Assembly (NCBI RefSeq): GCF_001613125.1 | Contig: NZ_BDBT01000035.1 | Location: forward strand, 1-57,243 | From: Nocardia shimofusensis NBRC 100134 | GTDB taxonomy: Bacteria; Actinomycetota; Actinomycetes; Mycobacteriales; Mycobacteriaceae | Length of the DNA: 57,243 bases | Direction: 5' to 3' | Shown: one piece after another, positions 1 to 8,281 of the stretch | Numbering within the stretch: position 1 is the stretch's first letter | Layout of the letters: every line of letters starts with the position of its first letter | Translations under genes and position numbers: made by a program | The notes under the pieces: model-generated | Database searches by the model: none | Told to the model about the DNA's origin: nothing | Seen by the model: only the letters and a program-made list of their open reading frames with translations

Positions 1-1
1 G

Positions 2-586
2 CCGCCCGCGCAGCACAGCGTCGCCCACCCGCAGACGGCCGCGCATCCCACCACCGCACCCGCGCGTTCGGGTTCGGCGAGCGGCGGCAAGAGGCGGGCA
101 GTGCTGATCGGCGGGCTCGCCGGCGGGCTGGTCGCGGTCTCGGCGCTGCTGATCGGGACGATGAACGACTCCGATTCCAACGGCTCGGTGGCGCAGGCGA
201 ATACGCCCGCCTCCTCGACCGCCAGACCCGGCGCCACGACGACCACCGCGGCGGCGCTGGGCGCGACGCCGAGCAGCGGCACCGTCGACTGGGGTTCGGC
301 CGGTCAGCTGATCGTCGACTTCTACAACAGCCCGAGCAGCTCGTGGTCGTTGCTGACCCCGGCCGCGCAGGCCGCCTACGGCAGTCAGCAGGACTTCCAG
401 GACTACTGGAGTTCGCGCATCATCGAGAGCTTCGCCAATATCAACGCCGCGAACGGGGCGAACAACAGCGACGGCTCGGTGGACATGCGGCTGGGCAACA
501 TCACCGTCGGCGGCACATCCAAGCCCATGGTCCTGCGGGTGGTCGCCCACAACGGCAAGCTGCTCATCGACAGCGACACCCGCTAG
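2..586 (+). CDS. C-terminal part of a membrane-anchored protein (partial)
   Basis: The reading frame is open from the left edge, so the true start lies outside the window. The visible part has about 30 residues rich in Pro, Ala and His, a Lys/Arg pair, one membrane helix (LIGGLAGGLVAVSALLIGT), a Ser/Thr/Ala linker and an extracytoplasmic domain of about 100 residues that contains WSLLTPAAQAAYGSQQDF. A cytoplasmic low-complexity region followed by one helix and an outer domain is typical of actinobacterial Ser/Thr protein kinases or anchored sensor proteins. No kinase motif is visible, so the family is not assigned. It stops 130 bp before hisD and is probably a separate unit. Confidence 0.7.
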   Translation, partial: PPAQHSVAHPQTAAHPTTAPARSGSASGGKRRAVLIGGLAGGLVAVSALLIGTMNDSDSNGSVAQANTPASSTARPGATTTTAAALGATPSSGTVDWGSAGQLIVDFYNSPSSSWSLLTPAAQAAYGSQQDFQDYWSSRIIESFANINAANGANNSDGSVDMRLGNITVGGTSKPMVLRVVAHNGKLLIDSDTR

Positions 587-653
587 TCGTTCCCCGGTCC
601 GCGCCCCGGATCGGGAGGGTGGAGGGTGACGGTCCTCACCGACGGCCGACCAT

Positions 654-684
654 TAGGCTGGTTGCGGCAACTTTCCTGTTGCCG
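654..684 (+). promoter_or_regulatory. Candidate hisD promoter and 5' hairpin
   Basis: TAGGCT at 654-659 resembles an actinobacterial -10 box (TANNNT). It is followed at once by a perfect 7-bp inverted repeat, CGGCAAC (665-671) and GTTGCCG (678-684), with a 6-nt loop. If transcription starts about 7 nt after the -10 box, the hairpin forms at the very 5' end of the his mRNA, or the repeat is an operator over the start site. Confidence 0.4.
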
Positions 685-716
685 GACGTCCGCCAGACGA
701 AGGAATCGACACCGAC

Positions 717-2054
717 ATGACATCCCGCATCGAGCTCGCCCGCGTCGATCTGCGCGGTCGTACTCCTTCCACTGCCGAGCTGCGCGCCGCGCTGCCGCGT
801 GGGGGAGTCGACGTGGACTCGGTGCTCCACCATGTGCGACCGGTGGTCGAGGCGGTCCGTGATCGCGGCGCGGCGGCGGCCCTGGAATACGGCGAGACGT
901 TCGACGGGGTCGTCCCGGAGACCGTGCGGGTACCCGCCGAGCAGCTGCGCCGCGCGCTCGACGAACTCGATCCCGCCGTCCGGGCGGCACTCGAGGAGTC
1001 CATCTCCCGCGCTCGCACGGTGCACGCCGACCAGCGGCGCACCGACACCACCACCGAGGTTGTGCCCGGCGGCACGGTCACCGAGCGGTGGGTGCCGGTG
1101 GAGCGCGTGGGGCTGTACGTGCCCGGCGGCAATGCCGTCTACCCGTCCAGCGTGGTGATGAATGTCGTGCCCGCCCAGGCCGCGGGCGTCGGCTCGCTGG
1201 TGGTGGCCTCCCCGCCGCAGGCGAACTTCGGCGGGCTGCCGCACCCGACCATCCTGGCCGCCGCGCAACTGCTCGGCGTCGACGAGGTGTGGGCGGTCGG
1301 TGGCGCGCAGGCCGTGGCACTGCTGTCCTACGGCGGCACCGACACCGACGGCGGCGAACTCGCGCCGGTCGACCTGATCACCGGCCCGGGCAACATCTAT
1401 GTCACCGCCGCCAAGCGCCTGTGCCGTGGCCTGGTCGGCATCGACGCCGAAGCGGGCCCGACCGAGATCGCGATCCTGGCCGACGCCACCGCCGATCCGG
1501 CGCACGTGGCCGCCGACATGATCAGCCAGGCCGAACACGATGTGCTCGCCGCGAGCGTGCTGGTCACCGACAGTTCGGCGCTGGCCGACGCGGTGGACGC
1601 CGCGCTGTCGGCGCAGATGGCCGTGGTCAAGCACGCCGAGCGGGTGCGTGCCGCGCTGACCGGCGCGCAGTCGGGCACCGTGCTGGTCGACGACATCGAC
1701 CAGGGCCTGCGGGTGGTCGACGCCTACGCCGCCGAGCACCTGGAGATCCAGACCGCCGACGCCCCGGCCGTGGCCGCGCGGGTGCGCAATGCCGGCGCGG
1801 TCTTCGTCGGGGCCTACGCCCCGGTCAGCCTGGGCGACTACTGCGCGGGCTCCAACCACGTGCTGCCGACCGCGGGTTGCGCCCGGCACTCCTCCGGTCT
1901 GAGCGTGCAGACCTTCCTGCGCGGCATCCACGTCGTCGAGTACACCGAGGCGGCGTTGAAGGACGTCGCCGGTCACGTGGTCGCGCTGTCGACCGCCGAG
2001 GATCTGCCCGCGCACGGCCAGGCCGTCACGGTGCGATTCGAGTCGCTGGCATGA
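717..2054 (+). CDS. hisD: Histidinol dehydrogenase
   Basis: This enzyme catalyses the last two steps of histidine synthesis, the NAD-dependent oxidation of L-histidinol to L-histidine through histidinal, in the cytoplasm. The 445-residue protein has the normal family length. Visible signatures are GGNAVYPSSVVMNVVPA, GPGNIYV, AGPTEIAILAD, SQAEHD, the AAEHLEIQ segment with the catalytic Glu-His, GSNHVLPT and FLRGIHVVEYT, which contribute the zinc ligands and active-site His. The ATG is preceded by GAAGGA at a long spacing. It leads the his cluster and overlaps hisC by ATGA, so translation of the two is probably coupled. Confidence 0.97.
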   Translation: MTSRIELARVDLRGRTPSTAELRAALPRGGVDVDSVLHHVRPVVEAVRDRGAAAALEYGETFDGVVPETVRVPAEQLRRALDELDPAVRAALEESISRARTVHADQRRTDTTTEVVPGGTVTERWVPVERVGLYVPGGNAVYPSSVVMNVVPAQAAGVGSLVVASPPQANFGGLPHPTILAAAQLLGVDEVWAVGGAQAVALLSYGGTDTDGGELAPVDLITGPGNIYVTAAKRLCRGLVGIDAEAGPTEIAILADATADPAHVAADMISQAEHDVLAASVLVTDSSALADAVDAALSAQMAVVKHAERVRAALTGAQSGTVLVDDIDQGLRVVDAYAAEHLEIQTADAPAVAARVRNAGAVFVGAYAPVSLGDYCAGSNHVLPTAGCARHSSGLSVQTFLRGIHVVEYTEAALKDVAGHVVALSTAEDLPAHGQAVTVRFESLA

Positions 2055-3418
2055 GCCGGGTGGACGCGGCGAATCCTGCCGCCGACCGAGATGCTGCCGA
2101 CAGCGGTGCCACCGTGCGGACCGGCGCCCATGAGCAGGCCGCCCCTGCGGTACCGGCCGCGAGCGCAGTATCCGCCGCGAGCACAGTATCCGCCGCGAGC
2201 GCGGTACCGGTCGTGGGCGCAACGGCGGCCGGGAGCACTGTGCCGGGCGCGCGCGCGACCCTGGCCGATCTGCCGTTGCGGGAGAACCTGCGCGGCAAAT
2301 CGCCCTACGGCGCACCGCAATTGACGGTGCCGGTGCAGCTCAACACCAACGAGAACCCGCACCCGCCCAGCAAGGCCCTCGTCGACGACGTCGCCGAAGC
2401 CGTGCGCGCCGCCGCCGCCGACCTGCACCGCTACCCCGACCGCGACGCCGTCGCGCTGCGCACCGACCTGGCCGAATACCTCACCCGCCAGACCGGCGTC
2501 GCCGTCGGCACCGCGAATGTGTGGGCGGCCAACGGCTCCAACGAGATCCTGCAGCAGCTCCTGCAGGCTTTCGGCGGACCGGGCCGCAGCGCGCTGGGCT
2601 TCGTGCCCTCGTACTCGATGCACCCGATCATCTCCGAGGGCATCGACACCGAGTGGGTGGAAGCCGCGCGCAACGCCGACTTCTCCCTGGACGTGGATTA
2701 CGCGGTGGCGACCATCACCGAGCGTCGCCCCGACGTGGTCTTCGTGACGAGCCCGAACAATCCGACGGGGCACAGCATTCCGTTCGAGGACCTGGCGCGC
2801 GTCCTCGAGGCCGCGCCGGGCATCGTCGTGGTGGACGAGGCCTACGCCGAGTTCTCCGCGCAGCCCAGCGCCATCGGCCTGATCGACCGGTTCCCGGCGA
2901 AGCTGGTGGTCAGCCGGACCATGAGCAAGGCCTTCGCCTTCGCGGGCGGGCGGCTCGGCTACCTGGTCGCCGCTCCGGCGGTGATCGACGCGCTGCTGCT
3001 GGTGCGCCTGCCGTACCACCTGTCGGTGGTCACCCAGGCCGCCGCGCGGGCCGCGCTGCGCCATGCCGACGAAACCCTCGGCAGCGTGGCGGAATTGGCG
3101 GCCCAGCGCGATCGGGTGGCGGCGGCGCTGACGGAGATGGGCTACGACGTGGTGCCCAGCGACGCCAACTTCCTGCTGTTCGGCTCCTTCGCCGACGCCC
3201 CGCGCGCCTGGCAGCGCTACCTCGATCACGGCGTGCTCATCCGCGATGTCGGCATCCCGGGACACCTGCGCGCCACCATCGGCCTGGCCGACGAGAACGA
3301 CGAGTTCCTGCGCGTGAGCGCACAGCTGGCCGCCGACGAGATCCGACCCGCTGTTTCCGGTGGCTCGGAGATCTCCGGTGACACAGCACTTTCCAGCGAC
3401 GAACGAGGCACGAAATGA
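2051..3418 (+). CDS. hisC: Histidinol-phosphate aminotransferase with N-terminal Ala/Ser extension
   Basis: A fold-type I PLP aminotransferase that converts imidazole-acetol phosphate and glutamate to histidinol phosphate. The 455-residue product has the conserved core from LADLPLRENLRGKSPYG onward, with NTNENP, SPNNPTGH, DEAYAEF and the PLP lysine (about K293) in SRTMSKAFAFAGGRLGY. The first ~75 residues are not part of the family. They are Ala/Ser/Val-rich and partly built from an 18-bp repeat. The ATG overlapping the hisD stop was chosen. A later start is possible but would lose the coupling. It overlaps hisB by ATGA. Confidence 0.95.
   Translation: MSRVDAANPAADRDAADSGATVRTGAHEQAAPAVPAASAVSAASTVSAASAVPVVGATAAGSTVPGARATLADLPLRENLRGKSPYGAPQLTVPVQLNTNENPHPPSKALVDDVAEAVRAAAADLHRYPDRDAVALRTDLAEYLTRQTGVAVGTANVWAANGSNEILQQLLQAFGGPGRSALGFVPSYSMHPIISEGIDTEWVEAARNADFSLDVDYAVATITERRPDVVFVTSPNNPTGHSIPFEDLARVLEAAPGIVVVDEAYAEFSAQPSAIGLIDRFPAKLVVSRTMSKAFAFAGGRLGYLVAAPAVIDALLLVRLPYHLSVVTQAAARAALRHADETLGSVAELAAQRDRVAAALTEMGYDVVPSDANFLLFGSFADAPRAWQRYLDHGVLIRDVGIPGHLRATIGLADENDEFLRVSAQLAADEIRPAVSGGSEISGDTALSSDERGTK
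2147..2212 (+). repeat. 18-bp tandem repeat inside hisC
   Basis: About 3.7 units of 18 bp start at 2147, 2165, 2183 and 2201. Units two and three differ at one base, and the outer units are more diverged. Each unit encodes a six-residue block like SAASAV, so copy-number change keeps the reading frame. The repeat lies in the non-conserved N-terminal extension of HisC. Confidence 0.85.
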
Positions 3419-4056
3419 CCCAGGCCGACCGGAGGGCGCGCGTCGAACGCGTCACCAAGGAATCCAGCATCGTCGTCGAACTCGACCTCGACGGCACCGG
3501 CCGCACCGACATCAGCACCGGCGTGCCGTTCTACGACCACATGCTCACCGCGCTGGGCGCGCACGCCAGCTTCGATCTGACGGTGCGGGCCGTGGGCGAC
3601 ATCCAGATCGAGGCGCACCACACCGTCGAGGACACCGCCATCGTCTTCGGGCAGGCGCTCGGGCAGGCGCTGGGCGACAAGAAGGGAATCCGCCGCTTCG
3701 GCGACGCGTTCATCCCGATGGACGAGACACTCGCGCACGCCTCGGTCGACGTGTCCGGCCGCCCCTACTGCGTGCACGTCGGTGAACCCGACCACCTGCT
3801 GCACGCGGTGATCCCCGGTTCCCCGGTGCGCGGCACCGGTGATCCGGGCGCGCCGTACTCGACGGTGCTCAACCGGCACGTCTTCGAATCGATCGCCCTC
3901 AACGCCCGCATCGCCCTGCATGTGCGGGTGCTCTACGGACGCGACCAGCACCACATCACCGAGGCCGAGTTCAAGGCGGTGGCCCGCGCGCTGCGCGCCG
4001 CTGTGGAACCGGACCCGCGGGTGACCGGTGTGCCGTCGACGAAGGGAACGCTGTGA
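3415..4056 (+). CDS. hisB: Imidazoleglycerol-phosphate dehydratase
   Basis: It dehydrates imidazoleglycerol phosphate to imidazole-acetol phosphate in histidine synthesis. At 213 residues it is the monofunctional actinobacterial form without the phosphatase domain. The metal-binding His/Glu repeats are visible as GVPFYDHML, EAHHTVEDTAI and later GRDQHHITEAEFKA. It overlaps hisC by ATGA and hisH by GTGA, in the middle of a tightly coupled operon. Confidence 0.97.
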   Translation: MTQADRRARVERVTKESSIVVELDLDGTGRTDISTGVPFYDHMLTALGAHASFDLTVRAVGDIQIEAHHTVEDTAIVFGQALGQALGDKKGIRRFGDAFIPMDETLAHASVDVSGRPYCVHVGEPDHLLHAVIPGSPVRGTGDPGAPYSTVLNRHVFESIALNARIALHVRVLYGRDQHHITEAEFKAVARALRAAVEPDPRVTGVPSTKGTL

Positions 4057-4730
4057 CAACCAATGCCGAAGGGGCGACAACGACAGCCGATGGGGCGCAG
4101 ACGAAATCCGTCGTCCTGCTGGACTACGGCTCGGGCAACCTGCACTCGGCCGAGCGCGCGCTGGTGCGGGCGGGCGCACAGGTCGAGGTGACCGCCGACC
4201 CGCAGGCCGCGCTGGCCGCCGACGGCTTGGTGGTGCCCGGCGTCGGCGCGTTCGCGGCCTGCATGGCGGGGCTGCTGGCGGTGCGCGGGGAGAAGATCAT
4301 CGGCCAGCGCCTGGCGGGCGGACGTCCGGTGCTCGGCATCTGCGTCGGCATGCAGATCCTGTTCGAGCGCGGAGTCGAGTTCGGTGTCGAGACCGACGGC
4401 TGCGCCGAATGGCCGGGCGTGGTGGAACGTCTGGACGCGCCGGTGCTGCCGCACATGGGCTGGAACACCGTCACCGCACCCGAGGACAGCGTGCTCTTCG
4501 CGGGCCTGGACGCCGACACCCGCTTCTACTTCGTGCACTCCTACGCCGCGCAGAAGTGGGAACTTCCCCCCAACGACCACATCGCCCCCCCGAAGCTCAC
4601 CTGGGCCGAACACGGCGTGCCGTTCCTGGCCGCCGTCGAGAACGGACCGCTCTCGGCCACCCAGTTCCACCCGGAGAAGTCCGGCGATGCCGGTGCGCGA
4701 CTGCTGCGCAACTGGGTGGACTCGCTGTAA
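4053..4730 (+). CDS. hisH: Imidazole glycerol phosphate synthase, glutamine amidotransferase subunit
   Basis: Class I glutamine amidotransferase subunit that delivers ammonia to HisF. The 225-residue protein carries the nucleophile Cys in LGICVGMQILFERG and the His-Glu pair in TQFHPEKSGD. PGVGAF and LPHMGWN are typical HisH segments. The GTG start overlaps the hisB stop. About 20 N-terminal residues before SVVLLDYGSGNLHSAERAL are extra compared with most HisH. Its partner hisF lies three genes downstream. Confidence 0.97.
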   Translation: MTTNAEGATTTADGAQTKSVVLLDYGSGNLHSAERALVRAGAQVEVTADPQAALAADGLVVPGVGAFAACMAGLLAVRGEKIIGQRLAGGRPVLGICVGMQILFERGVEFGVETDGCAEWPGVVERLDAPVLPHMGWNTVTAPEDSVLFAGLDADTRFYFVHSYAAQKWELPPNDHIAPPKLTWAEHGVPFLAAVENGPLSATQFHPEKSGDAGARLLRNWVDSL

Positions 4731-4831
4731 TCGCTGCCGTTGTCGGGTTGGTCCCCGAGTGCGAAATGGGGGCCGGACCCTGATCCGGCCGGACGGTGCG
4801 CGGGGTGACACTCGGGCGAGGAGGTTCGCCC

Positions 4832-5362
4832 ATGAAATCCGTCACCCTGCCCACCGTCGTGATCGGTGGCTACGCCGTGTTCGCGAGTTTCGCCTGCGCG
4901 GTCACCGTCACCGAGACGATTCTGTTCTATCCCAACGTCTTCCACGACGTTCCGCACTCGCTCGAACTCACCGAACAGTTCATGAGCGCGGTCGGCGTCG
5001 GCGACGTGCTGCGACCGATGGGCGCGGTGCTCACGCTGGTCGCACTCGCCGCCGCCGCGGTCGCGGTCCGCTCCCGGCTGGCCCGCGGCTGGATCGCCGC
5101 GTCGGCGGCCTCGCTGATCACCGGCCAGTTCCTGCTCTCGGTCGCCTACCAGTGGCCGCGGGTGGACATCCTTTTCGACGATCGCGACCGGTATTCGACC
5201 GACGAACTCCGCCAGGCGGCGGACGAATTCCTCGTCGGCCAGGCGCTGCGAGTCGGCGCGGGCACGCTGACCGCCGTCTTCTCGATCGTGGCGGCGCTGG
5301 TCTGCTACCGCGCCTTCGTCCTGACCTCCGCCCAGCGCAAAGCCGAAGCGGCGCTCGACTGA
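4832..5362 (+). CDS. Small four-helix membrane protein of unknown function
   Basis: The 176-residue protein has four likely membrane helices, near residues 5-25, 60-80, 85-105 and 138-158, with a soluble stretch rich in Asp and Arg (FDDRDRYSTDELRQAADEF) before the last helix. It distantly resembles DUF1772-type membrane proteins but is not assigned. The ATG at 4832 was chosen because GAGGAGG lies 6-12 bases upstream. An in-frame GTG at 4796 has no such site. It sits between hisH and priA, which I recall as adjacent in M. tuberculosis, so it looks like an insertion into the his cluster. Confidence 0.75.
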   Translation: MKSVTLPTVVIGGYAVFASFACAVTVTETILFYPNVFHDVPHSLELTEQFMSAVGVGDVLRPMGAVLTLVALAAAAVAVRSRLARGWIAASAASLITGQFLLSVAYQWPRVDILFDDRDRYSTDELRQAADEFLVGQALRVGAGTLTAVFSIVAALVCYRAFVLTSAQRKAEAALD

Positions 5363-5393
5363 TCCGGGCCGGGTGCGGGCGAGCTTCGTCCGG

Positions 5394-5410
5394 GTTCCGG
5401 CCGCCGGAAC
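5394..5410 (+). terminator. Short GC-rich hairpin before priA
   Basis: Perfect inverted repeat GTTCCGG-ccg-CCGGAAC, 32 bp after the membrane protein gene and before the priA promoter. There is no T-run, so it is only a candidate terminator. Confidence 0.4.
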
Positions 5411-5474
5411 TCGCGGCACGGGCGTTACCCGGTGCGCACCCCGGCCCGGACGCGGCCGACCCTCGACGAGCTAC

Positions 5475-5480
5475 TAAGCT
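5475..5480 (+). promoter_or_regulatory. -10 box of priA, leaderless start
   Basis: TAAGCT lies 7 bases before the priA GTG and there is no Shine-Dalgarno sequence. Transcription would start at or next to the start codon. Confidence 0.5.
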
Positions 5481-5487
5481 GCCCGGA

Positions 5488-6219
5488 GTGAGTCTTGTGC
5501 TGCTGCCCGCCGTCGATGTCGCCAATGGAGAGGCCGTGCGCCTCGTTCAGGGGGAGGCCGGTAGCGAAACCAGCTACGGCTCGCCGCGCGAGGCGGCTCT
5601 CGCGTGGCAGGAGGCCGGCGCCGAATGGGTGCATCTGGTCGATCTGGACGCGGCGTTCGGTCGCGGTTCCAATCGTGAGCTGCTCGCGCAGGTCGTCGGC
5701 GAACTCGACGTGAAAGTCGAGCTGTCCGGCGGCATCCGCGACGACGATTCCCTCGAGGCCGCGCTGGCGACCGGCTGCGCCCGGGTCAATCTCGGCACCG
5801 CCGCGCTCGAGGACCCGCAGTGGTGCGCCTCGGCCATCGCCAAGCACGGCGAGCGCGTCGCCGTCGGCTTGGACGTGCGCATCATCGACGGCGACTACCG
5901 GCTGCGCGGGCGCGGCTGGGTGAGCGACGGCGGCGACCTGTGGGAGGTGCTCGAGCGCCTGGAGGGCGACGGCTGCTCGCGTTACGTGGTCACCGACGTC
6001 ACCAAGGACGGCACCCTCACCGGCCCGAACCTGGACCTGCTGCGCGAGGTGTGCGCGGCCACCGACGCGCCGGTGATCGCGTCCGGCGGCGTGTCCACCA
6101 TCGAGGACCTGGTCGCCATCGCGGGTCTGGTGCCCGACGGTGTGGAGGGCTCGATCGTCGGCAAGGCGCTGTACGCGGGCCGGTTCACCCTCCCCGAGGC
6201 GCTGGCCGCGGTGCGCTGA
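5488..6219 (+). CDS. priA: Bifunctional HisA/TrpF isomerase (phosphoribosyl isomerase A)
   Basis: A (beta/alpha)8 barrel that isomerises ProFAR in histidine synthesis and, in actinobacteria, also phosphoribosylanthranilate in tryptophan synthesis. The 243 residues start at VSLVLLPAVDVANGEAVRLV with the first catalytic Asp. The second lies in VVTDVTKDGTLTGPN. ASGGVSTIEDL binds phosphate. The dual role is inferred from the family and from the absence of trpF in the trp cluster here. The GTG at 5488 aligns with the family start. The same frame is open far upstream, but that part is a shadow of hisH and the membrane gene. Confidence 0.95.
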   Translation: MSLVLLPAVDVANGEAVRLVQGEAGSETSYGSPREAALAWQEAGAEWVHLVDLDAAFGRGSNRELLAQVVGELDVKVELSGGIRDDDSLEAALATGCARVNLGTAALEDPQWCASAIAKHGERVAVGLDVRIIDGDYRLRGRGWVSDGGDLWEVLERLEGDGCSRYVVTDVTKDGTLTGPNLDLLREVCAATDAPVIASGGVSTIEDLVAIAGLVPDGVEGSIVGKALYAGRFTLPEALAAVR

Positions 6220-6228
6220 CCCGAGACG

Positions 6229-7074
6229 ATGGCTGCCGACCCGAACGCCGCTCCACCCGATCTGCCCGGCCTGCTCGACGTCGCGAGTGACATCCTCGAC
6301 GGCGCGGCCGAGCGGTTCGTCCACGGCATCGGCGCGCCGAGCGCGGTGGCCAAGGGCCGCAACGACTTCGCCACGGAGTTCGATCTCGAGCTGGAACGCA
6401 CCGTGTCGGCGGCCTTGTGCGAGCGCACCGGAATCGCGGTGCACGGCGAGGAGTTCGGCGGCCCGCAGCTCACCTCGGGAACCGCGTGGGTGCTCGACCC
6501 GATCGACGGCACCTTCAACTACTCCTCCGGACATCCGCTCTCGGCCATCCTGCTCGCCCTCGTGCACAACGGCGAGCCCGTCCTCGGCCTGACCTGGCTG
6601 CCGCTGATGGGTAAACGCTACGCCGCCGTGCGGGGCGGGCCGCTGCTGATCGACGGCGAGCCGGTGCCGCCGCTGCCGACCGGAAAACTGGCCGAGTCCA
6701 TGATCGGTTTCGGCACCTTCAACCTGGACTCGCACGGCCGCATCCCCGGCCGCTTCCGGTTCGACCTGCTCGGCTCGCTGAGCACCCTGTCCTCCCGGGT
6801 GCGCATGCACGGCTCGACCGGCATCGATCTGGCGTTCACCGCCTCCGGCGTGCTCGGCGGCGCGATCGTGTTCGGGCATCATCCGTGGGACAACGCGGCC
6901 GGTGTCGCGCTGGTCAGGGCCGCGGGCGGGGTGGTCACCGATCTGGCGGGCGAGCCGTGGACGATCACCTCGGGGTCGGTGCTGGCGGCCGCGCCGGGGG
7001 TGCACGCCGAACTGCTGGAAATGATCTGCGCGGTCGCCGACCCGGCGGCCGCCGAGGAAGGAAGCGATCGATGA
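6229..7074 (+). CDS. impA: Inositol monophosphatase family protein (ImpA-like)
   Basis: Mg-dependent phosphatase of the inositol monophosphatase fold, 281 residues. Visible motifs are the Glu motif HGEEFGG, the metal-binding WVLDPIDGTFNYSSGHP and the C-terminal HHPWDNAAGVALVRAAGG. It lies 9 bp after priA and 13 bp before hisF, in the place of impA in mycobacteria. The substrate may be inositol phosphate for phosphatidylinositol and mycothiol. A role as histidinol-phosphatase cannot be excluded, since some family members do this and it sits in the his operon. Confidence 0.88.
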   Translation: MAADPNAAPPDLPGLLDVASDILDGAAERFVHGIGAPSAVAKGRNDFATEFDLELERTVSAALCERTGIAVHGEEFGGPQLTSGTAWVLDPIDGTFNYSSGHPLSAILLALVHNGEPVLGLTWLPLMGKRYAAVRGGPLLIDGEPVPPLPTGKLAESMIGFGTFNLDSHGRIPGRFRFDLLGSLSTLSSRVRMHGSTGIDLAFTASGVLGGAIVFGHHPWDNAAGVALVRAAGGVVTDLAGEPWTITSGSVLAAAPGVHAELLEMICAVADPAAAEEGSDR

Positions 7075-7087
7075 CAGGAAGCACCCG

Positions 7088-7861
7088 ATGACACTGGCGG
7101 TACGCGTGATCCCGTGTCTGGACGTGGACGCGGGCCGGGTGGTCAAGGGCGTCAACTTCCAGAACCTGCGCGACGCGGGCGACCCGGTCGAACTGGCCGC
7201 GAGCTACGACGCCCAGGGCGCCGACGAACTGACCTTCCTCGATGTCACCGCCTCCACCGGCGATCGCGGCACCATGATCGACGTGGTGACCCGCACCGCC
7301 GAACAGATCTTCATCCCGCTCACGGTGGGCGGAGGGGTACGTACCGTCGACGACGTGGACCGGCTGCTGCGCGCGGGCGCGGACAAGGTGTCGGTGAACA
7401 CCGCCGCCATCGCCCGTCCCGAGGTGCTGCGGGAGATGTCGGAGCGTTTCGGCTCGCAGTGCATCGTGCTCTCGGTAGATGCCCGCACCGTGCCCGAGGG
7501 CCAGCCGCCCACCCCGTCGGGCTGGGAGGTCACCACCCACGGCGGCAAGCGTGGCACCGGCATCGACGCGATCGAGTGGGCCGAGCGCGGAGCCGAACTC
7601 GGCGTCGGCGAGATCCTGCTCAATTCGATGGATGCCGACGGCACCAAGGCAGGCTTCGACCTGGCGATGATCCGTGCGGTGCGCGCGGCCGTGTCGATCC
7701 CGGTGATCGCCAGCGGCGGCGCGGGCGCGGTGGAGCATTTCGCCCCGGCCGTGCGGGCAGGCGCCGACGCCGTGCTGGCGGCCAGCGTCTTCCACTTCGG
7801 CGACCTCACCATCGGTCAGGTCAAGGACTCGCTGCGCGCCGCCGACCTGGTGGTGCGGTGA
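7088..7861 (+). CDS. hisF: Imidazole glycerol phosphate synthase, cyclase subunit
   Basis: It uses ammonia from HisH to convert PRFAR to imidazoleglycerol phosphate and AICAR. The 257-residue TIM barrel shows the first catalytic Asp in VIPCLDVDAGRVVKGVNF and the second in CIVLSVDAR. GGGVRT and ASGGAGA bind phosphate. AGGAAG precedes the ATG by 6 bases. Confidence 0.97.
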   Translation: MTLAVRVIPCLDVDAGRVVKGVNFQNLRDAGDPVELAASYDAQGADELTFLDVTASTGDRGTMIDVVTRTAEQIFIPLTVGGGVRTVDDVDRLLRAGADKVSVNTAAIARPEVLREMSERFGSQCIVLSVDARTVPEGQPPTPSGWEVTTHGGKRGTGIDAIEWAERGAELGVGEILLNSMDADGTKAGFDLAMIRAVRAAVSIPVIASGGAGAVEHFAPAVRAGADAVLAASVFHFGDLTIGQVKDSLRAADLVVR

Positions 7862-7892
7862 ACCCCGCCGCCGCGCTGCCGGACGCTCGGGA

Positions 7893-7898
7893 TATAAC
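7893..7898 (+). promoter_or_regulatory. Possible -10 box of hisI
   Basis: TATAAC lies 6 bases before the hisI ATG, with no Shine-Dalgarno sequence between. This fits a leaderless internal promoter, although the last base is C rather than T. Confidence 0.35.
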
Positions 7899-7904
7899 GG
7901 AACC

Positions 7905-8252
7905 ATGACTCTGGACCCCGCCATCGCCGCCCGGCTCAAGCGCAACGAAGCCGGGCTGATCGCCGCCGTCGCGCAGGAACGCGCGACCGGCGATGTGCTG
8001 ATGATGGCGTGGATGGACGACGAGGCGCTGGCACGCACACTCGAAACCCGCCGCGCCACCTACTATTCGCGGTCGCGGCAGCAGTACTGGGTCAAGGGCG
8101 AGACCTCCGGGCACACCCAGTACGTGCACGAGGTGCGGCTGGACTGCGACGGTGACACCGTGCTGCTCGTCGTCGATCAGGAAGGCGCGGCCTGTCACAC
8201 CGGCTCGCACACCTGCTTCGACGCCGACATGCTGCTCGGCGCACCCGCCTGA
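7905..8252 (+). CDS. hisI: Phosphoribosyl-AMP cyclohydrolase
   Basis: It opens the adenine ring of PR-AMP in histidine synthesis. At 115 residues it is the monofunctional HisI form without a HisE domain. Characteristic segments are LMMAWMDDEAL, TYYSRSRQQYWVKGETSGH, the metal-binding LDCDGDTVLLVV and the Cys-containing ACHTGSHTCF. It closes the his cluster and ends 29 bp from the convergent MarR gene. hisG and hisE are not in the window. Confidence 0.96.
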   Translation: MTLDPAIAARLKRNEAGLIAAVAQERATGDVLMMAWMDDEALARTLETRRATYYSRSRQQYWVKGETSGHTQYVHEVRLDCDGDTVLLVVDQEGAACHTGSHTCFDADMLLGAPA

Positions 8253-8281
8253 GGCCGTCCGTGGCGGCGCGCCGCCGAGGT

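Noticed and set aside
4384..5487. An N-terminal extension of PriA by 368 codons
   Set aside because: It runs antisense-like through hisH and the membrane gene in another frame, and PriA begins at VSLVLLPAVDV.
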